From the NCBI GenBank assembly GCA_945910005.1, contig OX246746.1, positions 27,489,075 through 27,553,074 of the forward strand: a DNA stretch of 64,000 nt, written 5' to 3'. The notes below the pieces were generated by a model. The model made no database searches, was not told the DNA's origin, and was given only the letters and a program-made list of their open reading frames with translations. Numbering within the stretch: position 1 is the stretch's first letter; every line of letters starts with the position of its first letter. The position numbers and the translations under genes were made by a program. Positions 1 to 12,625 of this stretch are shown piece after piece. This DNA is from Isoperla grammatica (taxonomy: Eukaryota; Arthropoda; Insecta; Plecoptera; Perlodidae).

Positions 1-3000
1 ACGCACTCGCACACTTTCTAAACGTTCAATTGGGAGGTGCAATAGTTTCCTAAACGGCGTTGCAACATGCCGTGACTTTAGACGAGCTAGTTGACGATGA
101 TGTGGGCGCACACACGGCAGTTAGGCTTTTCACTTTTACACGTTGCTTCACCGCTCAAACACAACGGAATTTACTTCGCCGCATTATTAACAAATGGGAG
201 AAATACGCAGTTTTCTGTCGATCTCATAAACCGATTCAAATTAGCAGACGACTAAAATATTAGTAAAATAAAAAATCATTTCCTTTCACACATTTCCTTT
301 CCTTGTACACATTTCCACACACCTTCTTGTATCAGTAAACGTTATCATTTCCATGCTCTCGTCATCTGTAATCTCAACCACTAATACACTAAATCAGATA
401 TGGAAATATGTGGCAAACCTTTATTGGGCAACTAGGCAGAGAATGGCATAAGTTCCAACTCTGGGTGTTCGAAAGAAGAAGAAGAAGAGAAGATAGTATG
501 TTCAGTGTTTTACTTCTTTCTTATGAATAACCTAGGTTTAAGCAGTAGTATCATATCATTCTACACAGCTGAGTTAACATGATATATCAAGAGGCTTTAT
601 GTAGTCCCCCTTCCTTTAACTGTTCAACGCAGGTTTCTCTTATAGGAAGTATTATCCAAAAGAGTTCTGTTTCTGTTACAGACAGAGTACATAACGACGG
701 TCATGTAGACAAGCAGACGGGCTGACATACATTCCGACAGGCAGATAACCACCAGATGCCTTAATTGCATTGTCCGTATACCTCATTGTATGTTTTAAAG
801 CAGATTGCAATATTGTTACCATGATTACATGCAAAATTGCTACCCACAGAGCTGTATTTAAATCATAAATACATTGTACTCTAACGCTTTGGAATACTAT
901 TGAACAATACATATCATGTAAACTTAGCTTGAATGTGATACTAACAAGCAGGCTGATTCGATTACAGCCTGTTGTCAAAAATATATTGTTACATCTGTTG
1001 TTAACAACTATTTCTATACATTTTTCTTCTATGTGATGGTACTAATTGGTTTAAACGCCAATTACATAAATCTCAACTCACTGTTACGTTTCATCGCTAA
1101 TTTGCAAATTACACGGTTGCACCTAGTTTCTGTAATTACAGCAATTACTGTTACAATGTATGTGCAGCGACTACCTCAAAATTATAAGAGACAATTATTC
1201 CTTCTTCCAGCATAAATTTAAGTTGCGACACTACAATTTGGATGGAGCCAATCATTTCTACCGGTAAAATGATTAATGTATGTAGAGAAACGTACACCAC
1301 CTTCCTCGACGTTACCCAAGGAAAGCTTTATCAATCGTGACACCTACTGTCATATCTTACGGTTTCGCTCAAGGTAACTGGCTTGAACTCTGGATAATAC
1401 CAGCCAAGGCCAAACGTTGACACTAATACAGAATCTATGCATGAAATCTATGTGTCACGACATATCGTCGAATAGCTCTAAAATTAACCTAAAGCGCTAT
1501 CTTGTGTATGTCGTTGTTATTTGTTTGTTTTGCCCCTCATGTGTTATACCACTATTTTTCAAAGCATTTTCATCGTTGTATACGGTGTTCATTTTCTTTG
1601 ATTGATCAAATATAGCCAACTGATAATCGTTATATAGACAAATATGATGATCGAGACATGATAATTTAGCTTTATTTACACTTAAGAGAATTGGATACAT
1701 TTATTTAAGTGTACAATTCATTATAGGGGGTACTTCCATGTATAATAAAGCAACCCCACGCTTACTTACGGTTATATTGGAAAACGTGCAGTCAAATCGA
1801 AATATGAAATTACTTTATATCCAAAAACTTAGGTTATAACTGCAGTCACAAACTGAACCAAACACTACTTTATGAAAATGGTATCTTGAAATAGTGTTTT
1901 TTTGACACTAGAGAGAGGAGCGATCTTGTCCTGATCGCAACACATTCACGACTGGCGATGATGGCCGTTATACTAAATCTCAAGCTTACGGTCATGACTA
2001 AGAGAAATAGCTATACAATTCTATTAATGATTGGTCAAGTATATCTTATCTGTGCTTTCATATTAATTACCCAGTGATAAAGAACTACACGGATATTCAA
2101 TTTGGCATTTACGAATGTATCCGGGTATTCTTTCGACCACAATACATCGGAATGTTAATGATTGCAATCCATAGTTTTCAGTTTCATAAAATACGCACAA
2201 CATTGAAAAGCTGACCTGTCTTGGTAATAATCAGGGTTTGTATTTCAAATTTACTATGCGATTAAGTAAATTTGAAATTACATACATTTTTAAAATAATA
2301 AGATAAGTTTTCTTGAACTGAATTCAGTTCTTACTAACCCAAATTGAGCTCAGTTTTCACTTGTTCGATGTGATAGAGCATTATTGACGTACGATTCAAA
2401 AACGGTTTTGCGCGATTTTAGTGCTGAAGTGGTGGTAGTTTTTTCTTATTAGAAATTTGAGCGTTGTGTGCATTTTAGAACACTAGCTTCAGTGGACTCA
2501 CACTGTCAGCAGAAGACTTTTGGCAAAAACATGTTATTGAAAAACTAGTGTTACATTCCATCACAAGCAATGAAATGCATTATTTGGTAAATCGTTATTA
2601 TTATGCACACCTTTTAAGTGGATGTAAATGGATTTCTACAAGTGGAATACAGTGGGAAGACAAGTCAGCAGTAAGTCATTATAGAGAAAAGTAATATACC
2701 ATCGCACACCCGTTACTTATTTTTGCACTAATCAAAACCCACCGAAAGCCTGTTTAGTTAGAGCATGTGCTAGCATTACGTGACTTGCACCGAACGATGC
2801 ATCAATAGATTATCGCATGCATTCGTTTTGAAGGCCAACTGGCCGCTATTCTGCAAGCGTTGCACACAGATGTTCAACACTCCACAAAGTAAATCAATTA
2901 GTTTTGATGTGAACGCAAATTCACATGTTGAAGTGACGACATTCAAGTTTCGTTCCGGATAATGCCACTTGTTTACCAGCCCATGTCTGAACTGTTCATG

Positions 3001-5016
3001 TTCGTGCCCGGAGGCTGTCGAATTCATGAGAGGAATTCTATTTGTTCAAGGACCCCGTTGTTTATCAAGCCACCGTTTTTTACTTCATTAATTATGTTCT
3101 AAGCTTTCTCTGGTGTGCATGTTTCCTTAATGGCTTCTTATGAGACTTAAGAGCCAATAAGTCTCATTCTGAGAAGGGTTTATCATGACATGCCTAGAGA
3201 ACGAACCAAACGCCAGGCGTGAAATTCACAGCCAGTAAATCGTGCTTTAAACAATGAAGGATTAAATACAGACCAGTTCTGAATTCTTAATAGAAATTAA
3301 ATGACTTATTTGCTTGTTGTTTTAGGTTCACTTGAAATTCCGTTAGAAGAACAATGGTATTTCCCACGCCTGCAGACTTGTTATACGCCAGCAGATCGAA
3401 ACATCAACTACCTGCTTGCTTGGGCTGTCTGGTCTGCCACCGCGCTGAAATTCACTGAGGAAAATAACGAGCATTCCTAGGAAGTACCGTTGCTAAGTCT
3501 CATTGAGGCTTCACTAACGCCAGACGGACACAAATAAGTTTTAATTAAAGCGCTCTCTTGCTTAAAACCAGCTGACGATATGAGTCTACCCAGCTCAGCA
3601 TAACGCGTGTCTCAAGTGCATTGCTCCATTATGGTTTTGCACACATGCACGCAAAGCAGCTGCAACTGAAATTACTCTCGAAAGAATTAATAATGTTTTC
3701 GTAAGCTCACGCAATTCAGTACTAATTACAGTAATGGGATCGTTTGGTCGGAACTTACCGCCAATGGAAATACAAGGTCGTGGTAAGTTTTTAAATTTTG
3801 TTCGACGGGATTTCACCTCCGAGCTTGTGTCATCCCTTTCCTTACGAGCGCGAGTGGGCACACCTGGTCAAATATGCACCTCTCAAACGTATGGCCCGGC
3901 GAAGTACGTTACTATCCGGAGACCTCCCAGCTGTCTACCAGACATGGAAGCATCCCCTTACTCGTCAGTTACATGACTCCGGGAGTGAACAGCTGCTGAT
4001 GGCCTGATTACCACTCTTTCAAGAAGATTCAAGCGTGTAAACTACATTAGCATCATGAGCCAAGCAAACGATGCTAACTAACATGAATGATCCTTACGAT
4101 GGGATTCTGCGCGTTTCGGCGAATAACGTTATTCCGTGAAAACAAAAGAGGTTTTACTTAAAGTAGGTGCATGACTGCGTGATCGTCATTCATATTTGGT
4201 AAAAACTGGGCCAAATGTTTAATGATGAACACATCTGGAGCGTACTCGTACATTACGTTAAGAGAGAGTATTAGTTTCACTGTCTACCAACCGAAAGATG
4301 CCAATTAGTAATGGTAATTACATTAATTAATCGATGGATATGAAAATCCGTGTATAATTGCGGGAGGATTATAGGAATATATCGTTTAAAATTTGTTTAG
4401 CACACAATGTGAGGATGCGCAGCAGCTGGGATTTCTACATGAAATCTTTGGACCGTGAAGAGCGGCAACGCGACATCAGGTCCGAGTCTAACTTGACTGA
4501 CGGAGTAATTGTGAACAATTTGACGAATATTCTTATTTAATGACTCGTACTTTGTATGGACGAATGAGTTCACAATTCCGTTAGAAACACCGGAAGTCTA
4601 CGATGACATCTGGAGATCTGATGGTAATGGCTAAGCAGACGTTTGTGCACTTCAATTGTTGGTGTCTTTCCGGAAACAAAACAACTTAGTGTGTTGTATG
4701 TAATTATGTGGAACAACACGACGACTGGGAATCGATCACAGATTCCGGGTTCTAATCTCGGTCGTTGTCACTAAATACCCTTCCAACAAAGGGTGTCTCC
4801 ATTGACTCTTTTTTTTCCATAAATGCATGGATTGAAGCTAAATGTTATACTTTAGTAAAAATATGCATTACTCATTATTCTGATCGATTGATTTATTTTA
4901 CTATGTTATTATATTTCTCGCATACTCACAAATTCCACATTTCACAAAATCAGAATTTAATCACAATATTTGTAAAATGCGCCAAAACATTAAAACATTC
5001 TAACAGTGAAAATGTA
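1..5016. other. Non-coding stretch, no recognisable gene
   Basis: AT-rich sequence. Short open frames exist (for example 60-263 and 3734-3976 on the plus strand), but none has splice signals, a recognisable motif or clear coding character. A short GAA run lies near 474-490. The part around 3.73-4.0 kb is somewhat richer in GC and could be a decayed coding fragment, but I cannot assign it. I see no RNA gene or defined mobile element. Confidence 0.5.
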
Positions 5017-5567
5017 TGGGATACTCGAGTCGAGCCTTCTATCTGGGTGCAGACTCAGGGTGAGTTCAATGTGTCTGAAGACGATGCTATTAGACACAAG
5101 TGATGGAAATGTCCTCGTGAACCTAAGATGTCGCCTATGGTGTATTATCTAGTTGTACAGGCGGGTGGGTATACTTGAGCCTTCTACCTGGGTGCAGACT
5201 CAGGGTGAGTTCAGGTGTCTGAAGACGATGCTATTAGACACAAGTGATGGAAATGTCCTCGTGAACCTAAGATGTCGCCTATGGTATTATCTAGTTGTAT
5301 GGGTAGGTATACGTGAGCCTTCTACCTGGGTGCAGACTCAGGGTGAGTTCAGGTGTCTGAAGACGATGCTATTAGACACAAGTGATGGAAATGTCCTCGT
5401 GAACCTAAGATGTCGCCTATGGTATTATCTAGTTGTATGGGTAGGTATACGTGAGCCTTCTACCTGGGTGCAGACTCAGGGCGAGTTCAAGGTGTCTGAA
5501 GACGATGCTATTAGACACAAGTGATGGAAATGTCCTCGTGAACCTAAGATGTCGCCTGGCCTATAGT
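5017..5567. repeat. 138-bp tandem repeat, about four copies
   Basis: Copies begin with GAGCCTTCT near 5034, 5177, 5315 and 5453, giving spacings of 143, 138 and 138. Copies two to four are nearly identical. Because 138 is divisible by three, a plus-strand frame stays open through the array and would encode a repeated 46-residue peptide. There is no splice site, secretion signal or recognised motif, so an ordinary minisatellite is the safer reading. Confidence 0.9.
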
Positions 5568-7609
5568 ATTAACGAGTTCTGTGGAATTAAGAGGACGTAC
5601 ACGGGCTCTCATTATAGATCTTATCCCCACAACACAATACACTTCCGCGTGCAACCACGCTAATGATAATTAAGCGAGGACGGATTCTTCGTCATGGGTT
5701 TCGACTCCCGACTCTCAAATGTTTCCTTATTACCATAAGCAATACGCTACCACGTGAACTGCAAGACTATTGTCACAATCACTATTCATAATAATGATTT
5801 GATTTACTCAATTCAATTGCAATGTATATCCTCAGGAAGAAAGCTGATTTACAAAGGAGGACAAAAATGCATAAAATACAATATAAAGGGAAACAATAAT
5901 AAAAAATCTAGATAATAATACCACAACAAAATGAAAACTTCTAAGGCCAACATTGATTGATACATTTTTGAAAAAAATAATACATAAACAATAGAGGTAC
6001 AAGAAATAAATTGAATGTAAATATATAAAACAGAAATACACACAAGAGCAAAAGGAAGGAAAATTAATATCACTACAATCACAAAAACGTAGGCATCAAT
6101 AATTACTGTATATTCAAAAAGACTAGTTTTCCGCTGACCACTAAACAAAAAATCACGTATGATAAATCATCATACCTAAGGTAGCTGTGACGTCATTTGC
6201 GGTAGAGTTACGCTCAACAATGTCACATGGTTGCGATCTAGCGGTGACTAAATGAACTAGTTGTGTATGTGTCATTGTACCATCTTGACAGGCACGTTTG
6301 TAATGTGATCTTTACTTTGTCGTCTCGATAAGCCCAGTCATGTTACTACCAAACTATCACAACATGAGTATCATCACTTCTACTATCGCAATCATCAATG
6401 GAAAGTTTATTTTGATATTGGATTAATTGAAAAGTACAAATTACTATCATCATTGTCCATATAACAGGGGTAATTGTAGGATGTATAGTAGTGATATCTG
6501 ATGGAGTGAAGCCGTAAGCATGCAATGTGTATAGTTTATTATTATGAAAGTGCATTATTCCAAGTTTTATAGCAAGGCAATTGCACTCGTAATCATGCAG
6601 TTTTCAAGTCATTAGAAGTAAGAATGCGAGACGCGTGCCTTATTCAGATTATTATTATTATTATTATCTGTCAATCATATCAGTCTCCATTCATTATCAT
6701 AAAATAATGAATCTTATAACGTGGTATTTTAACATGTTTTGCATAATTAATACAAAGTCAATAAGACGCCGAGTGTTTCTTCTGCAGTACAATGCCGGTA
6801 GGAATTGTATATTCTTGCTCTTTCTATTTGACTAGGGCTAAACTTAGAATAGTATTATTTCATATGACTCTTTATAATATATATACTGACGTGTTTTAAA
6901 CGAATCTACTGTTTTCTGACACAAGAGGCTATGTAATTTAAATACAATTTTGCTATGCAATACCACCAAACGTTTTAATTGAAAAAATATACAATAATTG
7001 TGGAGAGTTTATATCGAAATTTTTTAAATTATATCATTTTTATTCCAATTTTTATTTTTATTCCTATTGCCATTTTCATTTTAGGTTTAATTTTAATTTA
7101 ATTTTAATATTAATTAATTAAGATTCTTTTTGATCCAAGAAAAACAAGAAAGCTGAGCCACGTTTGAAGTCTCTCACTTTAGACAAAGATTGCGGGCGCT
7201 TTAGACAAAGGTTGCTGACATCTTTATAATATAGGTCTTCAGAATTGCACGATCGGCTGTGTTTAAAAGATTTAAACAAGTTTCAATAAACCAACTAAAA
7301 CCATTCACAACTCCATTACTAAATTAAGATGCAATTTAGGCGGCGTTCACATGACGCTGCGGGGGCCATCTTTGTCGAAATGTATATAATTAGAGCTAGA
7401 ATGTAAATGACATGTTATATCTTATTTGGCATTACTTATTCGCCCAAAGAGAAGTGTGAGCACGAGTAATGTGTTTCTTTCTTTTTCTACCGGTCATATA
7501 AATACGTATTTTGGTACATTCTAGTTTAGTGGTCATACTCGGTCTAATTTGTGGTAATATTGTCGTACTACACTAGAATAGTTCTGTAATATTGCCTCAC
7601 TCGATCCAA

Positions 7610-7636
7610 GCTAGACGTACGTGGTGTACGTCTAGC
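7610..7636. repeat. Perfect 11-bp inverted repeat (hairpin)
   Basis: The arms GCTAGACGTAC and GTACGTCTAGC flank a 5-base loop. No gene lies nearby, so a regulatory role cannot be argued. It may be the remnant of a palindromic element. Confidence 0.7.
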
Positions 7637-9569
7637 ATTTACGTCTCTGCATTTTACTCTTTTTACAAGTCTGGCAGAAATTTAATCTGTGGCGAAGCAT
7701 CTATATCTGGTTACGTTTTGTATATTGAGTGTGATGTGTCCTATGGTTTTTAACGGTACACAATGGTACATCAATTTTTATTTCGGGAATGAGTTGTGGG
7801 CCACGCAAGGAGGCCTCACCAGTCTATTTTCAGAGAAGTTGATGCATTAAATTTGGCATATAAGTGCGTTTTTACGAATTTGATGTTTTAAATGTACGTT
7901 CATTTTTGTAAGTGTGAAAGGTCATGTCTCACTTATGACTACTTTAGGTCATTAACATCCATGTATATTTTACTTACCGGTCACTGATTTGGCAAACATA
8001 AAATGTTTCACCATTTCACTGCACAAATACTAGAAATTAATTTGTTTCTACCATCACGATTATTGTGTAAACATGACATTTGAATGGAGCATTTTTATTT
8101 CCCTCTGTGCATCGTTTCCAGCAAGCCAATCTACCTCATTAGCCGGGTTCATGTTCCCAGTAGGGTACATACACCGTGGTCCGTGCTGGCCTCGCCAATA
8201 TTCATGAACATGCTGCAGGACCATGCTTGAGGTCGATGCAATTAAATATTATTAGATGAAGATCTTTATCAACGATCATGAAGTAATGGCTGATGCACGA
8301 GGGTACAGCATCATCATCATCACGAAGCCAGCAGATCCATCGCTCAATTCAGTAATAACTAAAAATGTGTTCCTAAAAAAATGCACATTCCTCATCCAAA
8401 AATACGATATTAAAAGATGGGGAATCTACTTGTAATTCTAGTTGATAAAAAGCAGTATTCACGAGGATATTACATGTTATAAAAGTAGGACGAAAGCGGA
8501 AGGGCCGTAGCCTATCTGGGCATCGTCAGTGTTCGTTCACAAGCTTGGAGCTGGGCACGAAGTTATTCTAATGCAGTTATGTATGCTACCTTCATTTTGT
8601 GTCATATCTTGCATCTCACGACCTCTCACCCAGTACATGCGCAGTATAAATATATATGTACATACATATAATATGCATGGGCAAGAAAGACGGATTCAGT
8701 TCTTGTATTAGTGGACGAGACGAGTTTTAAACAAACGACTTGAAATATACTTGCAACGTTAAAAAAACTATCTGAAATACTTGCAACATTACAAACGATA
8801 TATGTAATACGAAAAAATACTTAATTAGTATGGAAATTGCAATAGAAAGGATCTAAACCAAGCAATTTTAACCATATTTTTGCATATTTTTGCCATAATT
8901 TCCAAAAATTCATAGTGGATAAAATTGTAACAGTGTAAGTGGTACAAACCGCAAAAACAAGACAATTATTCGTGGAAGCGATGTGTATACTTCAATAGTT
9001 TCCCCGTTCATGGTTTGCGTTTACTGTTTATAAAATTTAAGAAAAAATAGTCGACCCTAAAGCTGACAGGACAGGACACCGGTAAAAGTCGGTTATCAGT
9101 GCATGCGTGAAACGCTGTTTAAACAGTGACAAGTGTCCATATCCTTTACTAACTTGTGTAACTCGCTAATATGCATAGCGGGAAGTGAGTCAACCAAATT
9201 AGCACAGGTAATTCCCCTTGGTTCAACAGAGGTGTTAGATTCTCCATATCCGTCATGTGTTCAATCACCGCTATAGGCAACTCTCCTGCACACAAACAAA
9301 CACGTGATACACGATGGTTATAACCCCAGTTGGCCCGAGAACACCTCAACTTCGTGTAACACGTGCGTGATAACCACTTCGAACAGGTGATGTGATAGGA
9401 ATGATTATCAGAGATATTCGTGTCAAAATTTACGATATCCTGTAATTTAACATTGCAACACAAATAATCTCAATTAAAAGCGGAATTATGTACCGGTACA
9501 TAGATACTTCCTTGCTTCTTGTTTTAAATCCAAGATGATAAGTGGATGATAAAAGAGGAGAAAGGTAAC

Positions 9570-9645
9570 AACTACATCCGGGATTCGAACCCACGAACGC
9601 GGTCCAAGAGTATGAAAAACCACCTACCCATTAGCGAATTACAAA
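9570..9645 (-). mobile_element. tRNA-derived SINE relic
   Basis: On the minus strand a B-box-like GGGTTCGAATCCC (9580-9592) follows a degenerate A-box near 9625-9643, at about the spacing of an internal pol III promoter. Flanking sequence does not form a full cloverleaf, so this is a SINE head and not a tRNA gene. Confidence 0.5.
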
Positions 9646-9856
9646 TGTATTTATATTTGCATAAAATGGATGAAAATAATTTAGTTTATACACACAAAGG
9701 GCTCAAAATATTAGTCTTCAAAACAATAAATAACGTCCCTTGAAAAGGCGTTAAATCACCAGAGGCCTCGCTATAGTAAAACACGGCATTATATGGTAAC
9801 ACGCTAAGAAGATCCGAAGGTAAAGTGACCCCTTGGACCTATCATACTTATGTCCG

Positions 9857-10041
9857 TAGACCGTATTTATAGTTCCGACTAAAGCCTTCCTCAACTCAGC
9901 CTTTCCTCAGCCTCGCCCAACCACCCCAGGAACAACGGCATTGCCATGTGGACGGCTCTGTGATTGGTGGCTAGGATTGAGGTTGAGGAGAGGCTGAGTT
10001 GAGGAGGGCTTGAGTGTGAACTATGCATTCGGGCCTTAGGC
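9857..10041. mobile_element. Foldback MITE, family shared with 38555-38749
   Basis: The left half contains TCCTCAACTCAGCCT, TTTCCTC and CGCCCAACCACC. The right half contains the reverse complements (GATTGGTGG, AGGCTGAGTTGAGGA), so the element folds on itself. The outer ends TTATAGTTC and its mate GAACTATGCAT also pair. The same modules occur in the element at 38.6 kb, showing a dispersed family. There is no coding capacity and I see no clear target-site duplication. The inner arms carry ATTGG/CCAAT motifs. Confidence 0.7.
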
Positions 10042-10179
10042 TTTGCTCTAGTATTGGGCCTCGTCTAACACATGACACGTGATACATTAGTGCTACTATA
10101 CGATATCGCGTGATTTGACGGTCAAAATGTTGGTATCACGTGAAGTGTGACGGTCCGAGGGCCGGTATCACTCGTATCA

Positions 10180-10329
10180 CATAAGATGGTCCGAGGCCCC
10201 AGATCACCAGATCCTGCCGGACGTAGCAAAGCAAACGACGGAGCTGCAGTATACGAAGACGAAGACCAATGCAAGGCAAGACTTGTTCGTGAAGTAAACC
10301 AGTTCTACACAGAGAAAGGCGTGTCCTGA
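10180..10329 (+). CDS. Possible coding fragment, unrecognised
   Basis: An open plus-strand frame ends in TGA at 10329. Its last part encodes GAAVYEDEDQCKARLVREVN followed by QFYTEKGVS. The amphipathic, charged composition and higher GC than the flanks resemble the C-terminus of a real protein. No upstream exon or clear acceptor was identified, and I do not recognise a family. It could be a terminal exon, a processed gene fragment, or chance. Confidence 0.2.
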   Translation, partial: HKMVRGPRSPDPAGRSKANDGAAVYEDEDQCKARLVREVNQFYTEKGVS

Positions 10330-10769
10330 AGACCAAACGGCAAACAGTGCTTTCCAATCCATGATCAAGCATAAGTTGATTTCTCTATAGTCTATAGGTT
10401 CAGATGGACTCAGCTTTGTGCGTGCGCACGTCTACGTACGTAGGCATACCAACCTAAAACATTGTAACTTTTCTTTTGTTGATATTTATTACATCAACTG
10501 TGACACAACATGTCACCTTCAACTAGTAGCTGGCAATATGCTTGCAAAATAATATAGGCAATAATAAATCAAAATCAAACAGTCACGGCGAAAAATTGTT
10601 TGTTTTTTCGTCGACACTGTTTGAGTGGTGACTGTTGATACTCGAGCTTGGTTTGAAGACGACACAAGGAGAGAGGAACGACCTGACGCCTACACACATA
10701 GCTCAACACTAGAACTATCAGTAGATAGATACCGAACATAACATGTGTAACTACCGTCACAAGTAGATC

Positions 10770-10842
10770 AGGGCTAGCTGATGAGGAACTCCGACTGTCG
10801 AAGTGTTCTGGGTTCGAATCCCGTGCCCATGAATCCTGGCAG
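10770..10842 (+). mobile_element. tRNA-derived SINE head
   Basis: An A-box-like TAGCTGATGAGG (from 10775) and a B-box GGGTTCGAATCCC (10810-10822) occur at pol III promoter spacing. The arms do not form a complete cloverleaf. Downstream sequence (AATCCTGGCAGAAGAG) resembles the tail of the SINE near 45.15 kb. Confidence 0.55.
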
Positions 10843-12021
10843 AAGAGTTATCCTTATATTCATACGACAGACGCCAGTACTGGTATCGAGCAATATAAGA
10901 TCCCTAAGTGTCCTAATATATCGACCAACCTGAAAGGGTGTGCAATGTAAAAATATACCCCATTGAAAGTTCTTAGGCATAGCCAAACAAGGTTTGAGGT
11001 TGTAGTATCACAATGAAATAGTTTTGCGTTGTTGCATCCATCTAAAGTATTAACTGAAAGTGACACTTCCTTGTTCTGACTCAGCTGTAATTCGACTGAA
11101 CGCTTAACAACAGATGTCAACACCTCAAGAGTCAGCAATAACCGTCAATACACGTACTAAGCACTAACTCGCGTACGGTTGCTTGCAATTCACATCACGT
11201 CTGTATACGGTACAAGCGCATATCGATGTACAACAGGGTCTCGTACAATTATTAATAATAAAAACGGGAAAAATATGATTTTTTAATCTTTGCTGATACT
11301 AATAAGAACATGATACAATAGGTAGTTTTTTTTTACTAAGTTAACCCAAAATCGGGTAGCTTAATTCCTAATACCCCGTAATCATTGGCATGTCTAGTCC
11401 TTCTGTAAGGTATGTAATAAACACAAACTAGTAGTATATTCACTTTGAAGCATGTTCAGAGTCCCAAAACAAAGAGGGAAGTTTCTAGTAAAAATTGTTA
11501 TAAAAATAAAAATTTCTCATAGCACTCGTTTGGGGACATTCATATACACACTAATATATTACTGATAATAATGATTACCAATGATTTATTAATGAATAAT
11601 AAATGGTTACAATATTGATAGTTTTACGGTACCTTGAAACAGTAAATTGCGGAACTATTTCGCGACCCATAACCGGTTCTGCAATGTTACGGTACCCAAA
11701 TAGGACCTCAATAAAATACAACGAAACAATCCGGGTACCGGTACAGCACGAACCCAACATTGATGCAGTTGGCGAACAAAGGAGGATGTTACCCGATCAC
11801 ATAATTCGTTACAACCCCATTTCAAATCAAACTTTAGAAATAAAACAATGATGATATTATCGAATTCCGCAAACAAACAAAAATATCTCAAAAATCCATC
11901 GATTTTACAAGGAATAAGACAATTTCAGAATTATCTAAAAGAGTTTGATTTTATTCTGTCCAAACATGCACAACATCGAAATGCTTGACTTTTAAAGAAG
12001 TAGGCAGGATATCTATGAATA

Positions 12022-12029
12022 TTTTTTTT

Positions 12030-12060
<31 letters not shown>

Positions 12061-12553
12061 TTCAATATTTCACATACAGCGTATTCTGCCATTTGGCGTG
12101 AAATAAAAAACATAACAATTGTAACACAGAAACAAGCACAAAGAACACATATTACACATGTGTTTGTCAATACTACGTAAAATGAGTACAATAACAAAAA
12201 CAAACAAAGTACAAAAAAATGCCGGTGAAAGAGACAATGAGCACAATGAAGTTTAAAACAGGTAAAAGAGTGTTAAAAACACAGGTAATAATATCTTTAT
12301 ACATAAAGGACTTGATCCAGAATAATACAATAAAACAAAAAATAGAAACAAAGAAGCTGCATTAGACAATAGTGTAGAGTTGTAAATAGTGTAAAGAAAA
12401 AACAATATCAGAAGCAATTAATGTCTATCAAGATGAGAAATGAAGGATTTAATGAATGGTCGTAGTGGAAAAGAGATATCAACGTCCGAAGGCAGCGAGT
12501 TGTACAACATAGTGGCCCGTGTGAGGAAAGAACACTCTTGTCGTGGATGTTAT
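12022..12553 (-). mobile_element. 3' end of a non-LTR retrotransposon, 5'-truncated
   Basis: Read on the minus strand, the segment starts with the end of an open frame (12418-12551), continues through about 350 bases of untranslated sequence and terminates in an (AAAT)n tail at 12022-12063. Coding end, 3'UTR and short tandem tail in this order are typical of a 5'-truncated Jockey/CR1/L2-like LINE. No reverse transcriptase core remains. Confidence 0.6.
12418..12551 (-). pseudogene. LINE ORF2 C-terminal fragment
   Basis: The minus-strand frame ends in TAA at 12418-12420 and contains SFLTRATMLYNSLPSDVDIS followed by a short hydrophobic/basic tail. Aromatic residues, then R-T-x-x-x-W/Y-N-S/R-L-P, then a hydrophobic helix is the characteristic extreme C-terminus of many non-LTR retrotransposon polyproteins; here Tyr stands where Trp is usual. 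Only about 44 residues survive, so it cannot be functional. The clade assignment is uncertain. Confidence 0.55.
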
Positions 12554-12625
12554 GTGAAATCCAGAAGTTAAAAAAACCAACCCCGACTGGGAATCGAACC
12601 CAGGTCTCCCACTTGCCGGGTGGAA
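12552..12625 (-). mobile_element. tRNA-derived SINE adjoining a LINE fragment
   Basis: The minus strand carries CCTGGGTTCGATTCCCAG (perfect B-box and T-arm) followed by CGGGGTTGG, a T-run and AACTTCTGGATTTCACA. The copy at 41.6 kb shares this T-run and TCTGGATTT body. The plus-strand right flank is an A/T microsatellite of AAATA-like units. Confidence 0.6.

Larger units (their letters stand above)
5568..9856. other. Intergenic AT-rich DNA
   Basis: No coding region is supported. The segment is strongly AT-rich, with T-rich runs near 7.0-7.1 kb. A short perfect hairpin lies at 7610-7636 and a SINE relic near 9.6 kb; both are listed separately. A TATAAAAG sequence lies near 8478 with a TCAGTG about 50 bases downstream, which is too far for a normal TATA-Inr pair. 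Confidence 0.5.
10042..12021. other. Intergenic DNA with SINE and short ORF relic
   Basis: Apart from the possible coding fragment at 10180-10329 and the SINE at 10.8 kb, I see only AT-rich unique-looking sequence. Near 11.6-11.75 kb there are several GGTACC/GGTACCG motifs and an open frame on both strands, without splice or start context. Confidence 0.4.

Noticed and set aside
8478..8530. TATA box plus initiator promoter
   Set aside because: The TATAAAAG and TCAGTG are about 50 bases apart instead of about 30, and no gene follows.
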